DNA of 64,000 nt from Gemmatimonadota bacterium (GTDB lineage: Bacteria > Gemmatimonadota > Gemmatimonadetes > Longimicrobiales > Gaopeijiaceae): positions 186,001-250,000 of the forward strand of contig JAWKQN010000006.1 of assembly GCA_041390125.1 (NCBI GenBank), given 5' to 3'. The notes beneath the pieces were generated by a model. It ran no database searches. It was not told the origin of the DNA and saw only the letters and a program-made list of their open reading frames with translations. Positions 7,777 through 18,774 of the stretch are shown here, piece by piece (position 1 is the stretch's first letter; each line of letters starts with the position of its first letter). A program made the translations under genes and the position numbers.

Positions 7777-8199
7777 TCAGCCCTCCAGGACCTGCAGGGA
7801 GATCTTGTCCGCGCCCGCCGACTGCAGCGCGTCCAGGACGTCCACCATGAATCTGTACGGCGCGTCGGGGTGGGTCTTTACCGCCGCGATCAGGTTCGGG
7901 TTGTTCGTGACCTCGAGGCGCCACATGGCCTCGAGCTGCTCGGGGCGCACCTGCTGGGTCTGCTGGCTCTCGCCACGCTTGACCTCGACCAGCCCGTTGG
8001 GCTGGACGATCAGGTGCATGATGTTCTTCTGGCTGACCTGCACCTGCTCCTGGGCCTCGGGCAGCACGACCGGAAGGCCCTTGTCACGCGGGAACACCGT
8101 CGTGACCAGGAAGAAGATCAGCAGCAGGAACGCGATGTCCGCCATGGACGAGGTAGGCACCTCGTCGCTGACCTTGGACTTCTTTCTCATCATCGCCAT
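7777..8199 (-). CDS. exbD: ExbD/TolR-family biopolymer transport protein (first copy in operon)
   Basis: 140 residues with a basic N-terminus (MAMMRKKSKVSDEVPTSS), one transmembrane helix (MADIAFLLLIFFLVTTVF) with the conserved membrane Asp, and a periplasmic domain ending LDALQSAGADKISLQVLEG. It is clearly paralogous to the next gene but only part of the sequence is shared, so the two may form a hetero-oligomeric ExbD pair in one motor. It starts 73 bp after exbB. Confidence 0.92.
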   Translation of the reverse strand: MAMMRKKSKVSDEVPTSSMADIAFLLLIFFLVTTVFPRDKGLPVVLPEAQEQVQVSQKNIMHLIVQPNGLVEVKRGESQQTQQVRPEQLEAMWRLEVTNNPNLIAAVKTHPDAPYRFMVDVLDALQSAGADKISLQVLEG

Positions 8200-8272
8200 G
8201 GAATCGCTTCTCCGCGGGCGTAAGCGCTGGTTTCAGATACCGGATGGACGGGCGTGGGGTTCCGATCCCGAC

Positions 8273-9085
8273 TCACGTCTGCGGGGGCACTCCTCCGCCA
8301 GGCGTGGCTCGTGTGTCCGAAGGACGCTGCGCCACGCCGCCTTCCCCGGCCAGGGGGTCGGGGCGGGTGGCCTGCTTGGTGGCGGGCCGGGCCATGGTGC
8401 TCGCGCGCGCCTTCCGGGAGGAGGTCACGGTGAGCTTGCCCTGCTTCTCCATGTCCCACGCCAGGCTCAGGATCTCCTGGGTGCCCTGCTCCATGTCCAC
8501 GATCAGCTTGTCGATGGCGTAGACGAAGAAGTTGTAGGCGATGTTGACCGGGATGGCGATGACGAGGCCGGCCGCCGTGGTGAGCAGCGCGACCTTGATC
8601 CCTCCGGCCACGAGGCCCGGATCCACGTTGCCTGCCGCCTCGATGGAGGCGAAGGCCAGGATCATCCCGGCCACCGTGCCCAGGAAGCCCATCAGCGGGG
8701 CCACGTTGGCGATGGTGGCCAGCACCACCAGCCCGCGCTCCAGGAAGCCGAGCTCGATCGTGCCGGTGGTGTTCACGGCGGCTTCGACCTCACCCCGGCG
8801 GACCTTGAGGTCGCGCAGTCGGAGCAGACCCGCGTGCAGGATGGCAGCCGTGGGCCCACGGGTGGACGCCGCGATCTCGATGGCCTCATCCAGCCGGCCG
8901 CTGCGCGCCGCCTCCTCCACCCGGTTCATGACGCCCTTGGCGTCCTTGTGGGCGACGAAGAGGGTCCAGGCCTTGGCGATGATCACGCCCAGGGCCAGGA
9001 GGGAGCACAGCACCAGGGGGTACATCATCACGCCGCCGTCGGCGAACAGCGACATCAGTTCGTATTGCGAGCCGCCGGATTCCAA
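8273..9085 (-). CDS. exbB: ExbB/TolQ/MotA-family proton channel protein
   Basis: 270 residues from a TTG start with a good ribosome-binding site (AAGGAG six bases upstream). It has three hydrophobic segments: residues ~20-42 (MMYPLVLCSLLALGVIIAKAW), ~120-150 (NVAPLMGFLGTVAGMILAF) and ~165-195 (VALLTTAAGLVIAIPVNIAYNFF). The conserved GFLGTVAGM and LLTTAAGLVIAIP motifs define the family. The extra ~45 residues at the C-terminus are low-complexity and basic. With the two ExbD proteins it would form the inner-membrane proton motor for TonB. First gene of its operon. Confidence 0.93.
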   Translation of the reverse strand: MESGGSQYELMSLFADGGVMMYPLVLCSLLALGVIIAKAWTLFVAHKDAKGVMNRVEEAARSGRLDEAIEIAASTRGPTAAILHAGLLRLRDLKVRRGEVEAAVNTTGTIELGFLERGLVVLATIANVAPLMGFLGTVAGMILAFASIEAAGNVDPGLVAGGIKVALLTTAAGLVIAIPVNIAYNFFVYAIDKLIVDMEQGTQEILSLAWDMEKQGKLTVTSSRKARASTMARPATKQATRPDPLAGEGGVAQRPSDTRATPGGGVPPQT

Positions 9086-9177
9086 CCGCTACTCCTTGGG
9101 TCCGAGGGGTTGAACGACCCGGGGGGCGGATGGCCCTCCAGACCGCGCTCCACGCCCGTCCGGGCAGAAGCGGCGGC

Positions 9178-9207
9178 AATGTAGGGAGCCCCCGTCGGGC
9201 ATGTCAA
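9178..9207 (-). promoter_or_regulatory. Promoter of the exbB-exbD-exbD-tonB operon
   Basis: On the minus strand a perfect -35 box TTGACA (9202-9207) is followed after 18 bp by TACATT (9178-9183, four of six -10 matches). It lies in the 152-bp gap after cdaA, about 85 bp before the exbB start. This is the best sigma-70-type promoter I see in the window. Confidence 0.65.
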
Positions 9208-9237
9208 ACGTCCGTCCAGGCCCTGGCGGAGAGGCCA

Positions 9238-10029
9238 TCAGGAGCCCGCGCTCCCCAGCATCGCGGCGGGAGCCGGCGCCTCGATCAGCTCGCGCAGGCG
9301 GGCCGGTTCGACCCCCACTTCCAGGCGTCCCCGCTGGGCCACGGCGATCCGCGCGGTCTCCTCGCTGACCACGATCACCAGGGCGTCCGTCTCCTCCGAG
9401 AGGCCGATCGCGGCCCGGTGCCGGGTCCCCAGCGTGCGGTCGCTCACCGGGCTCTGCGTGAGAGGCAGGATGGCCCCCGCGGTCTTGATCTGATCCCCCG
9501 CGATCAGGACGGCCCCGTCGTGCAGCGGGGAGTACGGGGTGAAGATGGTGGCGAGGATGTCGGAGGACACGCGCGCCTCCACCGGCCGCCCCGTGTCCGC
9601 ATACGCCGCCAGCCCCACTTCGCGTTCGATGGCGATGATCGCGCCGACCTTCTGGCGCTGCAGCTGCTCCACGGCGGCGACGATCTCGTCCGCGACGCGG
9701 CTCGAGTCGACCCGGTTGAAGACGCGCAGCATGCGGGTCTGTCCCAGGCGGGCCAGCGTCTGGCGCAGCTCGGGCTGGAAGACGACCAGCAGCGCGATCG
9801 CACCGTACCGGAAGATCGTCTCCAGGATCTGGCGGATCAGCGAGAAGCCCAGCAGGCGCGCCACGAAGTACGCCGCGGCCAGCAGCAGCACGCCGAGCAG
9901 CATCTGCATCGCGCGGGTACGCTGCAGCAGGAGCAGCAGCCGATAGAACAGCGCGGCGACGATGAGGATCTCGACCAGGTCCAACCATCCCGGTCGCAGG
10001 AAGAGGATCTGGTCGATCAGCGTCCTCAC
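9238..10029 (-). CDS. cdaA: Diadenylate cyclase (CdaA/DacA type)
   Basis: 263 residues; GTG start overlapping the folP stop. Three hydrophobic helices occupy the first ~90 residues (LVEILIVAALFYRLLLLL, MLLGVLLLAAAYFVARLLGF, RYGAIALLVVFQPELR). The DAC catalytic domain follows with LHDGAVLI and LGTRHRAAIGLSE, the DGA and RHR motifs that bind and condense two ATP into cyclic di-AMP. The order membrane helices then DAC domain is that of CdaA. The usual partner cdaR (YbbR repeats) and glmM are not adjacent; folP and ftsH are instead. Cyclic di-AMP usually controls potassium and osmolyte transport and cell-wall homeostasis. Confidence 0.93.
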   Translation of the reverse strand: MRTLIDQILFLRPGWLDLVEILIVAALFYRLLLLLQRTRAMQMLLGVLLLAAAYFVARLLGFSLIRQILETIFRYGAIALLVVFQPELRQTLARLGQTRMLRVFNRVDSSRVADEIVAAVEQLQRQKVGAIIAIEREVGLAAYADTGRPVEARVSSDILATIFTPYSPLHDGAVLIAGDQIKTAGAILPLTQSPVSDRTLGTRHRAAIGLSEETDALVIVVSEETARIAVAQRGRLEVGVEPARLRELIEAPAPAAMLGSAGS

Positions 10030-10939
10030 GACGAGGCTCCGGCGTGGTCGATGCGCCAGGCCACGTCCAGCGCCTTGCGGGCCGGCCGGACGTCGTGCAC
10101 CCGGAAGATCCGCGCTCCGCGCGACCAGGCCACCACGCAGGCCGCGAGCGTGCCCTCCACCCGCTGGTCCGGAGGAAGCGCCTCGGGCCCCGCCAGGAAG
10201 CGCTTGCGGCTGGGGCCGACCAGGAGGGGCCGGCCCAGCAGGTGCAACCCGTCGAGGCGATGCAGGAGGGCCAATGACTGGTCGGGGCTCTTGGCGAACC
10301 CGATGCCCGGATCCAGGACGATGCGGGCCTCCTCCACGCCCGCGCTACGGGCGTAGTCGAGCGCGCCGGCGAGCTCGGAGCGCACCTCCGCGACCACGTC
10401 CCCGTAGCGGGCCCATTCGGTCATGTCGATGGGATTGCCGCGCATGTGCATGAGCACGAGGGCGGCTCCGCTCCGGGCCACCACACCCGCGAGCGTCGCA
10501 TCGTGCGACAGGCCCGAGACGTCGTTGACGATCTCGACGCCGGCGTCCAGGGCGCGCTCGGCCACCGCCGCCCGGCGCGTGTCGATGGAGACCGGAACCG
10601 GGATCTCGCCTAGACGCGCCAGGAAGGGCTCCAGACGCCGCAGCTCCTCGTCCACCGGCACCGGGGTCGCGCCCGGACGGGTGGACTCGCCACCCACGTC
10701 CAGCAGGTCGGCCCCCTCCTCGACGAGGGCATGGGCGCGCGTGATCTGGGCGTCGACGTCGGCGAAGCGCCCGCCGTCGCTGAACGAATCCGGGGTGAGG
10801 TTCAGGATCCCCATCACCACGGGGCGGTCGAGCGGCACCTCGCGGGTGCGCAGGCGCCAGCGGACCGGAGCGCGCAGCGGGTCCGGACCGCCCGCGGTGC
10901 CGGGGGTCGGGGTCTCCCCGCCGCGCACGAGCCCCGGGC

Positions 10940-10943
<4 letters not shown>
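10026..10943 (-). CDS. folP: Dihydropteroate synthase
   Basis: 305 residues from an ATG at 10943 that overlaps the ftsH stop. Motifs: MGILNLTPDSFSDGG (pterin pocket loop 1), DVGGESTRPGA (loop 2), VSIDTRRAAVAERAL, IVNDVSGL, LMHMRGNP, LDPGIGFAKS and LVGPSRKRFL. It condenses 6-hydroxymethyl-dihydropterin diphosphate with p-aminobenzoate in folate synthesis and is the sulfonamide target. About 35 extra residues precede the barrel. Adjacent to ftsH and cdaA and translationally coupled to both. Confidence 0.95.
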
Positions 10944-12949
<2,006 letters not shown>

Positions 12950-12987
12950 GAACTCCGCAGAGCGCCCGGACGTTGCCGCGGTGCGGC

Positions 12988-13545
12988 CTACTCCTCCAGG
13001 CTACCGATGAAAGGAAGGTGCCGAAAATCCTCGCTGTAATCCAGTCCGTACCCCACGAGGAAGTCAGAAGGTGCATCGAACCCCACCCATCGGGGCTCGG
13101 TGGGGAGGTCGACCAGTCGCTTGTGGAGCAGGCTGCACAGCTCGAGGCTGCGCGGCCGCCGGGCGGCCAGGGCCGGCAGGAGCCGCCTGAGGGTGTTTCC
13201 CGAGTCGATGATGTCCTCGACGACCAGGACGTGCCGGCCCTCGAAGCCGGCGCGCGGGTCGTAGAGCAGCTCCAGCGTCCCGCTCGACACCTTCCCCGAG
13301 CCGTAGCTGGCCGCCACCAGGAAGTCGACGTGGAGCGGCCGGTCGATCTCCCGCACCAGGTCGGCCAGGAAGATGAACGACCCCTTCAGCAGGCCCAACA
13401 CGAGCAGTGGCTCGTCGGCGGGGTAGTGGGCGGTGATCTCCCGGCCCATGTCGGCCACGCGCGCGGCGATGGTCTCCGCGCTGAAGGCGATGCGCGCGAG
13501 GCGCTGCCCGCTGGCGCCCACGATCTGTTCAGCGTCGATCGGCAC
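12988..13545 (-). CDS. hpt: Hypoxanthine(-guanine) phosphoribosyltransferase
   Basis: 185 residues from a GTG at 13545, which overlaps the end of tilS by 17 bp; upstream in-frame codons lie wholly within tilS, so the longer reading is rejected. Motifs: VLGLLKGSFIFLADL, VDFLVAASYGSG, and the PRPP-binding loop VLVVEDIIDSGNTL. C-terminal FLVGYGLDYSEDFRHLPF is typical of bacterial Hpt. It salvages hypoxanthine and guanine to IMP and GMP using PRPP. The tilS-hpt-ftsH cluster is the same as in Bacillus. Confidence 0.94.
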   Translation of the reverse strand: MPIDAEQIVGASGQRLARIAFSAETIAARVADMGREITAHYPADEPLLVLGLLKGSFIFLADLVREIDRPLHVDFLVAASYGSGKVSSGTLELLYDPRAGFEGRHVLVVEDIIDSGNTLRRLLPALAARRPRSLELCSLLHKRLVDLPTEPRWVGFDAPSDFLVGYGLDYSEDFRHLPFIGSLEE

Positions 13546-14890
13546 TCTCGAATCCCAGATGGAGGCGTCCGGCGTCGGGCGCTTCGGCGCGTACGGCCGC
13601 GCCGAGCCCCAGGGCCCACAGTACCCGTCCCCGCGCATCCGCCACCAGGGGCAGACGGCCGCGTTCCGATCGGGCGATGCCCGCCTCCTGGAGGAGCTTC
13701 TTGAGGGGGCGGCTTCCGCCCGGGAGGCGCAATCGGTCGCCGGGGCGGCGTGCCCGCACCAGCACCGGAAGGTCGCGCACCACGAGGTCGACCCGCGCCG
13801 GGGCGTCCACCGCGGCCCGGTCCGACCAGCCCACCCGCCAGCGCACGCCACCCAGCACGGCCTCCCCCTCCCCCTCCCCCGCCCCGGCGATCGTCAGCGG
13901 GCGATCCGCGTCCGGGGTCGCGTCCATCCGCTCGAGGCGCAGGCGCCCCCGCCAGACGATCAGGTCCAGCGCCCCGGGCAGATGGAAGCGGACCCGCTCC
14001 CGGCCCAGCGCGGCCAAGGCCCGGCGGGTCGAGCGCTCGTCCAGGCGGACGCCCAGGGCCGCCGCGCCCTCCCGCAGCACCCGGCCCGCGAGGTGGGGGT
14101 CCTGCGCCCGCAAGGCCTCGAGGGACCACTCCACGTGCGTGGGCCCCTCGGCCAGGCGTGCCTCCCGGTCGGCCCGGAGGGTCCATTCCCGCAGGGCCGA
14201 TTCGCCCTCCCCGGCCAGGCGCGCGAGCCGCACCAGCGCCCGGCGGGCGCCCGGGGCCACGGTGCGCTCCAGGTCCGGGAGGATCCGGTGGCGCAGCACC
14301 GAGCGCGGTCGGGCGAGCGCGCGGTTGCTCGGGTCCTCCAGCCACGTGAGTCCGCGGACGCGCGCGGCCTGCTCGATCTCCTCGCGCCAGAAGGGGAGCA
14401 GCGGGCGCACCCAGGGCTCGCGCCGGGCGGGGATCCCCGCGAGCCCCCCGGGCCCCGCCCCCCGGAGCGCCCGGAACAGGACCGTCTCGGCCTGATCGTC
14501 CGCGTGGTGGGCCGTGAGCACCCAGCGCGCGCCCAGGCGCGCGCGCACCTCCTCCAGGAACGCGTAGCGCATGCCCCGGGCCTCCTCCTCGTCGGCGGGT
14601 GCGCGCACCGCCCGCGCGCTGGAGCATTCGAGGCCCCACGCCCGCGCCACGCCCGCCACCCAGCGGGCCTCGCCCTCGCTCCCCTCCCGCCAGGCGTGGT
14701 CGAAGTGCGCGACGTGCAGGCCTCCGGGGGGCGCGACGTCGAAGCGGAGCAGGTGGAGCAGCGTCAGCGAATCGACGCCTCCCGAGACGGCGACGATCAA
14801 CGGTGCCTGGGCCTCCACCGCGAGCGTGCGCCAGTGGTCGATGAAGCGCGCTCCCAACGATCCCGGCCCGCGCCGGCGCCGGGCGCTCAC
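13529..14890 (-). CDS. tilS: tRNA(Ile)-lysidine synthetase
   Basis: 453 residues from a GTG (14890) overlapping the upstream stop as GTGA. The N-type ATP pyrophosphatase P-loop is LIVAVSGGVDSLTLLHLL near residue 33. Further TilS motifs are HFDHAWREGSEGEARWVA and LTAHHADDQAETVLFR, with the C-terminal substrate-binding domain (LVRARRPGDRLRLPGGSRPLKKLLQE, read in parts). TilS modifies C34 of the CAU-anticodon tRNA-Ile to lysidine so that AUA is read as Ile. In this GC-rich genome AUA is rare, but the gene is retained. Confidence 0.93.
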   Translation of the reverse strand: MSARRRRGPGSLGARFIDHWRTLAVEAQAPLIVAVSGGVDSLTLLHLLRFDVAPPGGLHVAHFDHAWREGSEGEARWVAGVARAWGLECSSARAVRAPADEEEARGMRYAFLEEVRARLGARWVLTAHHADDQAETVLFRALRGAGPGGLAGIPARREPWVRPLLPFWREEIEQAARVRGLTWLEDPSNRALARPRSVLRHRILPDLERTVAPGARRALVRLARLAGEGESALREWTLRADREARLAEGPTHVEWSLEALRAQDPHLAGRVLREGAAALGVRLDERSTRRALAALGRERVRFHLPGALDLIVWRGRLRLERMDATPDADRPLTIAGAGEGEGEAVLGGVRWRVGWSDRAAVDAPARVDLVVRDLPVLVRARRPGDRLRLPGGSRPLKKLLQEAGIARSERGRLPLVADARGRVLWALGLGAAVRAEAPDAGRLHLGFESADRR

Positions 14891-15720
14891 CCGGCCTCCG
14901 CGGGGCCGAGGCCGGGGGGTGGCCGCCGCCCCACGCGCTCGACCAGGACCCGGGCCAGCAGGTCCGGCCGATCGGTCTGGATGCCGTCCACGTCCCATTC
15001 CAGCAGCTCGACCATGCGCTCGGGTCGGTCCACCACCCAGACGTGCACGGGCAGGCCGCGGGCGTGGGCGTCCGCGATGAAGCCACGCGTCGCGATCGTG
15101 CGACCCTTCCAGGAATCGGGGATCTGCATCGCGTCGGCGCGCGGTGTATACACGCGGAACGGGAGGTGTCGCAGCACCCACAGCAAGCGGATCTGCGCCT
15201 CCGACGCCCCCCAGGGTCCGGCGTATCCACGCGCCTCGACCCGGGTGCGCTCGTACTGCGCGGCCACCAGCACCCGCTCCTCGGCCTTGTGCGCGCGGAT
15301 CACGCGCACGAGCCCCGCGGCCGCATCCGCGGATTTGCTCTCCACGTTGATGCGCGTGCGCGGGAACGCCTCCAACACCTCCTCGAAGCGTGGGATGCGC
15401 ACACCCCTCCCCCGGAAGGACGGCTCGCCCTGCAGATCCAGGAACGTGTGCCCGGCGTCGAGCCGTGCCAGCTCGGGCCAGTCGTGATCGCGCACCGCAC
15501 CGCGTCCGTCGGTGGTGCGGTCGACGGTGGGATCATGATGGACCACGATCACCCCGTCACGCGTGGCGCGCACGTCCATCTCGAGGACGTCGGCCTCCCA
15601 CCGCTCCACCGCCGCCGTGAACGCGGCCATGGTGTTCTCGGGTGCGAGCCGGGCGCCCCCGCGGTGGGCCATCAACAGCGGGGACCCGGCGAAGTAGGGG
15701 TGGTGGGGCCGTGGTGCCAT
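14887..15720 (-). CDS. Glycerophosphodiester phosphodiesterase family protein
   Basis: 277 residues from an ATG at 15720; an ATG at 15798 would overlap the preceding gene. GDPD-family motifs are LMAHRGGARLAPENTMAAF (catalytic His and substrate Arg), VLEMDVRATRDGVIVVHHD (metal-binding Glu/Asp and second His), NVESKS (metal Glu) and VHVWVVDRPERM. No signal peptide is evident, suggesting a cytoplasmic enzyme hydrolysing glycerophosphodiesters to glycerol-3-phosphate and an alcohol. The family also includes broader phosphodiesterases, so the substrate is uncertain. Coupled to tilS downstream. Confidence 0.9.
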   Translation of the reverse strand: MAPRPHHPYFAGSPLLMAHRGGARLAPENTMAAFTAAVERWEADVLEMDVRATRDGVIVVHHDPTVDRTTDGRGAVRDHDWPELARLDAGHTFLDLQGEPSFRGRGVRIPRFEEVLEAFPRTRINVESKSADAAAGLVRVIRAHKAEERVLVAAQYERTRVEARGYAGPWGASEAQIRLLWVLRHLPFRVYTPRADAMQIPDSWKGRTIATRGFIADAHARGLPVHVWVVDRPERMVELLEWDVDGIQTDRPDLLARVLVERVGRRPPPGLGPAEAG

Positions 15721-15751
15721 GCGGGCGCGGGTCCCCCCGCTCCTGCGATCC

Positions 15752-16246
15752 TCAGAGATCGCCGGGGTCGACCTCGTGGAGGTACTGGAGAACGACATCC
15801 AGGAGCTGGCTGGTCATGGCCCGCTCCGCCCGGGTGCGCTCCGGATCGTCCAACCCGCCGCGGGCCAGGCCGGCGTCGAGCTCGATCACGCGGCCGGCCA
15901 GGAACTCGACCAGATCCTGCACGACGTCGGGACGCGGCTGCGCCTCCACCCCGGCGGACGGCAACGCCTTCTTGAGCAGCAACCCCCGGACGAAGGCCAG
16001 GAAGCCCGGGAAGGTGAGCTGCGGCAGCGGCCCGCCCTCGAGCTCCTCCTCCTCGGTGAGGTTCTCCCACTCCAGCTCGTTCCAGTACAGGTCGAGCCCT
16101 TCCTCGCGCAGGTAGCTGCGCTCGGCGGGCGCACCGGCGCCGTCCACCGGCGCCTCGGGCAACTTCTTGCCGATCGCGGCTTCGAGGCGGGCACGGCGCT
16201 CGTCGACGAGACGTCGGACGTCCTGGGAGATGTCGGTGGAAGCCAA
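15752..16246 (-). CDS. Hypothetical acidic protein upstream of gdpd-tilS-hpt-ftsH
   Basis: I do not recognise a family. The likely start is a TTG at 16246 (164 residues), because the frame upstream reads into the low-complexity divergent promoter region; an in-frame ATG at 16405 is the alternative. The protein is acidic and helical: DVRRLVDERRARLEAAIGKK, an acidic patch WENLTEEEELEGG, then two long amphipathic helices (FPGFLAFVRGLLLKKAL, DLVEFLAGRVIELDAGLARG). No cysteines, signal peptide or membrane segment are seen. The end lies 31 bp before gdpd, so it is probably first in that operon. Confidence 0.6.
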   Translation of the reverse strand: MASTDISQDVRRLVDERRARLEAAIGKKLPEAPVDGAGAPAERSYLREEGLDLYWNELEWENLTEEEELEGGPLPQLTFPGFLAFVRGLLLKKALPSAGVEAQPRPDVVQDLVEFLAGRVIELDAGLARGGLDDPERTRAERAMTSQLLDVVLQYLHEVDPGDL

Positions 16247-16454
16247 GGGTCGTGGCGGTCGGAGTGGCGGTGATGTCGTGGGGCGAATGTGCGCCCGGCC
16301 GGCGGACCGGGCAAGGTGGCTGGAGGAGGCGCTCGGTCGGCCACGGCCCCGCGCACCGGGGGCCTCGTGCCCGCCGACCGCGGCGGATGCCGCGGCGTCC
16401 ACCACCTGCTACCATGGCCACTCCCGTCCACGTCCCGCCGGAGATCCGCCGCCC

Positions 16455-17711
16455 GTGATCCGCCCCCTGCTGCTGGTGGCCACCGCGCTCAGCGTCCTGT
16501 CCCCCTCCCTGGCCGCGCAACGCGTGCTGCTCAGCCCCGCCGCCGTCTACGACGGTGAGGCCCGGCACGAGGGTTGGGCCGTCCTGCTGGACGGCGCGCG
16601 CATCGTCGCGGCCGGGCCGGCCTCCACGCTCGACGCGCGCGGCGCCCGCACGATCGCGCTGGACGGGCTCACCCTGCTGCCGGGCCTCATCGAAGGTCAC
16701 TCGCACCTGCTGCTCCACCCGTACGACGAGGTGGCCTGGAACGACCAGGTGCTGTCCGAGTCATGGGGTGAGCGTGTGGCGCGTGGGGTCGTGCACGCGC
16801 GGAACACCGTGATGGCCGGCATCACCACGGTGCGGGATCTCGGCAGCGAAGGCGCCGGCTACATGGACGTCGGTCTGCGGGACGCCATCGCGAAGGGCGT
16901 GGTGCCGGGGCCGCGCATGCTGGTGGCCGGCCCGGCCATCGTGGCGACGGGCAGCTACGGCCCGAAGGGCGCGCCCGAGTGGCATCTCCCGAAGGGCGCC
17001 GAGGAGGCCGACGGCGTGGACGGGTTGATCCGCGTGGCCCGCGATCAGATCGGTCGCGGCGTCGACGTGGTGAAGGTCTACGCCGACTACCGCTGGGGAC
17101 CGAACGGGCAGGCGCGCCCGACCTTCACCGAGGAAGAGCTGCGCCGGCTGGTGGAGGTGGTCGCCTCGTCCGGGCGCTCCGTGGTGGCGCACGCCGCGAC
17201 GGCGGAGGGGATGCGGCGGGCCGCGAGCGCCGGCGTGGGGACGATCGAGCACGGAGACGAAGGCACGGCGGAGATCTTCGCGCTCATGCGCGACCGGAAC
17301 GTGGGCTACTGCCCCACGATCGCCGCCGGAGACGCCATCTCACAGTATGGCGGATGGCGCAAGGGAGCCGAGCCGGAGCCGGCACGCATCCGCCGCAAGC
17401 GCGAGAGCGTCGCGTTGGCCTACGCCTCCGGTGTGGCCATCTGCTTCGGAGGCGACGTGGGGGTCTACGCGCACGGCGACAACGTGCGCGAGCTGGAGCT
17501 GATGGTGGAGTACGGGATGACGCCTGCTGCCGCGGTGCGCGCCGCCACGGCGGGCAATGCACGCATGTTCGGCCTGGAGGACCGGGGCCGCGTGGCGGAA
17601 GGCCTGCTGGCGGACCTCATCGCCGTGGAGGGCGACCCGACCGCCGACGTCGGCGCGCTGCGGCGGGTGCGCTGGGTGATGAAGGGCGGCGAGGTGCTGC
17701 GCGCGCCGTAG
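16455..17711 (+). CDS. Secreted amidohydrolase (imidazolonepropionase-like)
   Basis: 418 residues from a GTG with GGAG about 11 bases upstream. A signal peptide is clear (IRPLLLVATALSVLSPSLAA, cleavage probably after AA). The mature protein has the amidohydrolase barrel: metal ligands in LIEGHSHLLLH (HxH), the bridging Lys in VVKVYADYRW, His in VVAHAAT and IEHGDEGTA, and Asp in CFGGDVGVYAHGDN. TVRDLGSEGAGYMDVGLR is typical of the subgroup seen in secreted Xaa-Pro dipeptidases and imidazolonepropionase-related proteins. The substrate cannot be told from sequence. Divergent from the hypothetical gene at 15752-16246, sharing a ~208-bp intergenic region in which I see no convincing promoter. Confidence 0.88.
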   Translation: MIRPLLLVATALSVLSPSLAAQRVLLSPAAVYDGEARHEGWAVLLDGARIVAAGPASTLDARGARTIALDGLTLLPGLIEGHSHLLLHPYDEVAWNDQVLSESWGERVARGVVHARNTVMAGITTVRDLGSEGAGYMDVGLRDAIAKGVVPGPRMLVAGPAIVATGSYGPKGAPEWHLPKGAEEADGVDGLIRVARDQIGRGVDVVKVYADYRWGPNGQARPTFTEEELRRLVEVVASSGRSVVAHAATAEGMRRAASAGVGTIEHGDEGTAEIFALMRDRNVGYCPTIAAGDAISQYGGWRKGAEPEPARIRRKRESVALAYASGVAICFGGDVGVYAHGDNVRELELMVEYGMTPAAAVRAATAGNARMFGLEDRGRVAEGLLADLIAVEGDPTADVGALRRVRWVMKGGEVLRAP

Positions 17712-17901
17712 GGGTGCACCCGCACGCGTCTGCGCCCGCGTCGTGTTGCACGCGTGTCCGGCGCGCACGCAGCGAGGCCCCCAGCAGGCGTTTCCGGGCG
17801 GTTCTGCAGCGATCCACGGGCGCAAACGCCGGGTGCGTGACGGAACGCGGCCTGCCGTAGAGAGGAGCTACCCGAGACTCCTCGCGTCTGGAGGCGCACC
17901 C

Positions 17902-18747
17902 GTGGCATCCTCGTCGTCCACCGGCTCCATCCCCCGTCCCGACCCGACCACCGTCCTTCCGGACGTGGGCTCCGGCGTGGCCGTCGCGGCGCGCGCCGGC
18001 TACACCGCCAAAGGCATCGTGTACGTCCTGGTGGGCGGGTTGACCGCATCGGCGGCGTTGGGCAGCGGCGACACCACCACGCCGTCCGAGGTCGTGCGGG
18101 GCCTGCCCGGCACCTGGTGGGGCGCCACCATGCTCGTGCTGATCGCGGTCGGCCTGGCCGGCTACGTGGTGTGGCAGATCGTCCGCGCGGTCGCCGACCC
18201 CGAGGACCGCGGCACCGACGCGAAGGGCCTGGCGCTGCGCGCGTCCTACCTGTTCAGCGCGGCCGTCTACGGTCTGCTCGGCTTCACGGCCGTGAAGGTC
18301 CTGTTGGATCAGGCGTCCTCGTCCTCCGGATCGAGCTCCAGCGAGCAGGCGAGCGGCATGTTGCTGTCGCTGCCCGGGGGTCGCTGGCTCGTGGCCTTGC
18401 TCGCGCTGATCGTCATCGGGCGCGGATGCGCCGAGATCTACAACGCCTGGTCGGAACGCTTCCGCGAGAACCTGGAGCTGCAGGTGGGGGGCGGCGTCGC
18501 GGATTGGATGATCCGGGTGGGCAAGGCGGGGCTGACCGCCCGAGGCGTGGTCTTCCTCGTCATCGGCGCCTTCCTGGTGCTGGCTGCGACCAGCGGCTCC
18601 TCCTCGCAGGCGCGCGGGCTCGAAGGCGCGATGGAGGCGCTGCGGGATCGAGGCGGTCCCTGGGTGATGGCGGCCGTCGCGGTGGGGCTCGCGTGCTACG
18701 GCGCATTCCAGCTGATCAAGGCCCGCTACCGCACCATCCCGGACTGA
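17902..18747 (+). CDS. DUF1206-domain integral membrane protein
   Basis: 281 residues from a GTG with a strong ribosome-binding site (GGAGG, seven bases upstream); frames further upstream lack coding character. Three repeated two-helix units are visible, each starting with a Gly-rich entry: AARAGYTAKGIVYVLVGGL, LRASYLFSAAVYGLLGFTAV, VGKAGLTARGVVFLVIGAF. Each is followed by a second helix ending in a conserved aromatic or charged motif (GYVVWQIVRA, GRGCAEIYNAW, CYGAFQLIKARY). This triple repeat is the DUF1206 architecture; function is unknown. A Ser-rich linker (SSSSGSSSS) sits after the fourth helix. Confidence 0.85.
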   Translation: MASSSSTGSIPRPDPTTVLPDVGSGVAVAARAGYTAKGIVYVLVGGLTASAALGSGDTTTPSEVVRGLPGTWWGATMLVLIAVGLAGYVVWQIVRAVADPEDRGTDAKGLALRASYLFSAAVYGLLGFTAVKVLLDQASSSSGSSSSEQASGMLLSLPGGRWLVALLALIVIGRGCAEIYNAWSERFRENLELQVGGGVADWMIRVGKAGLTARGVVFLVIGAFLVLAATSGSSSQARGLEGAMEALRDRGGPWVMAAVAVGLACYGAFQLIKARYRTIPD

Positions 18748-18774
18748 CGCGTTCCCGTTCGCGACCCGCCGCGG

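Noticed and set aside
13546..13851. N-terminal extension of hpt to 287 residues
   Set aside because: The added part lies completely within tilS and does not resemble phosphoribosyltransferases.
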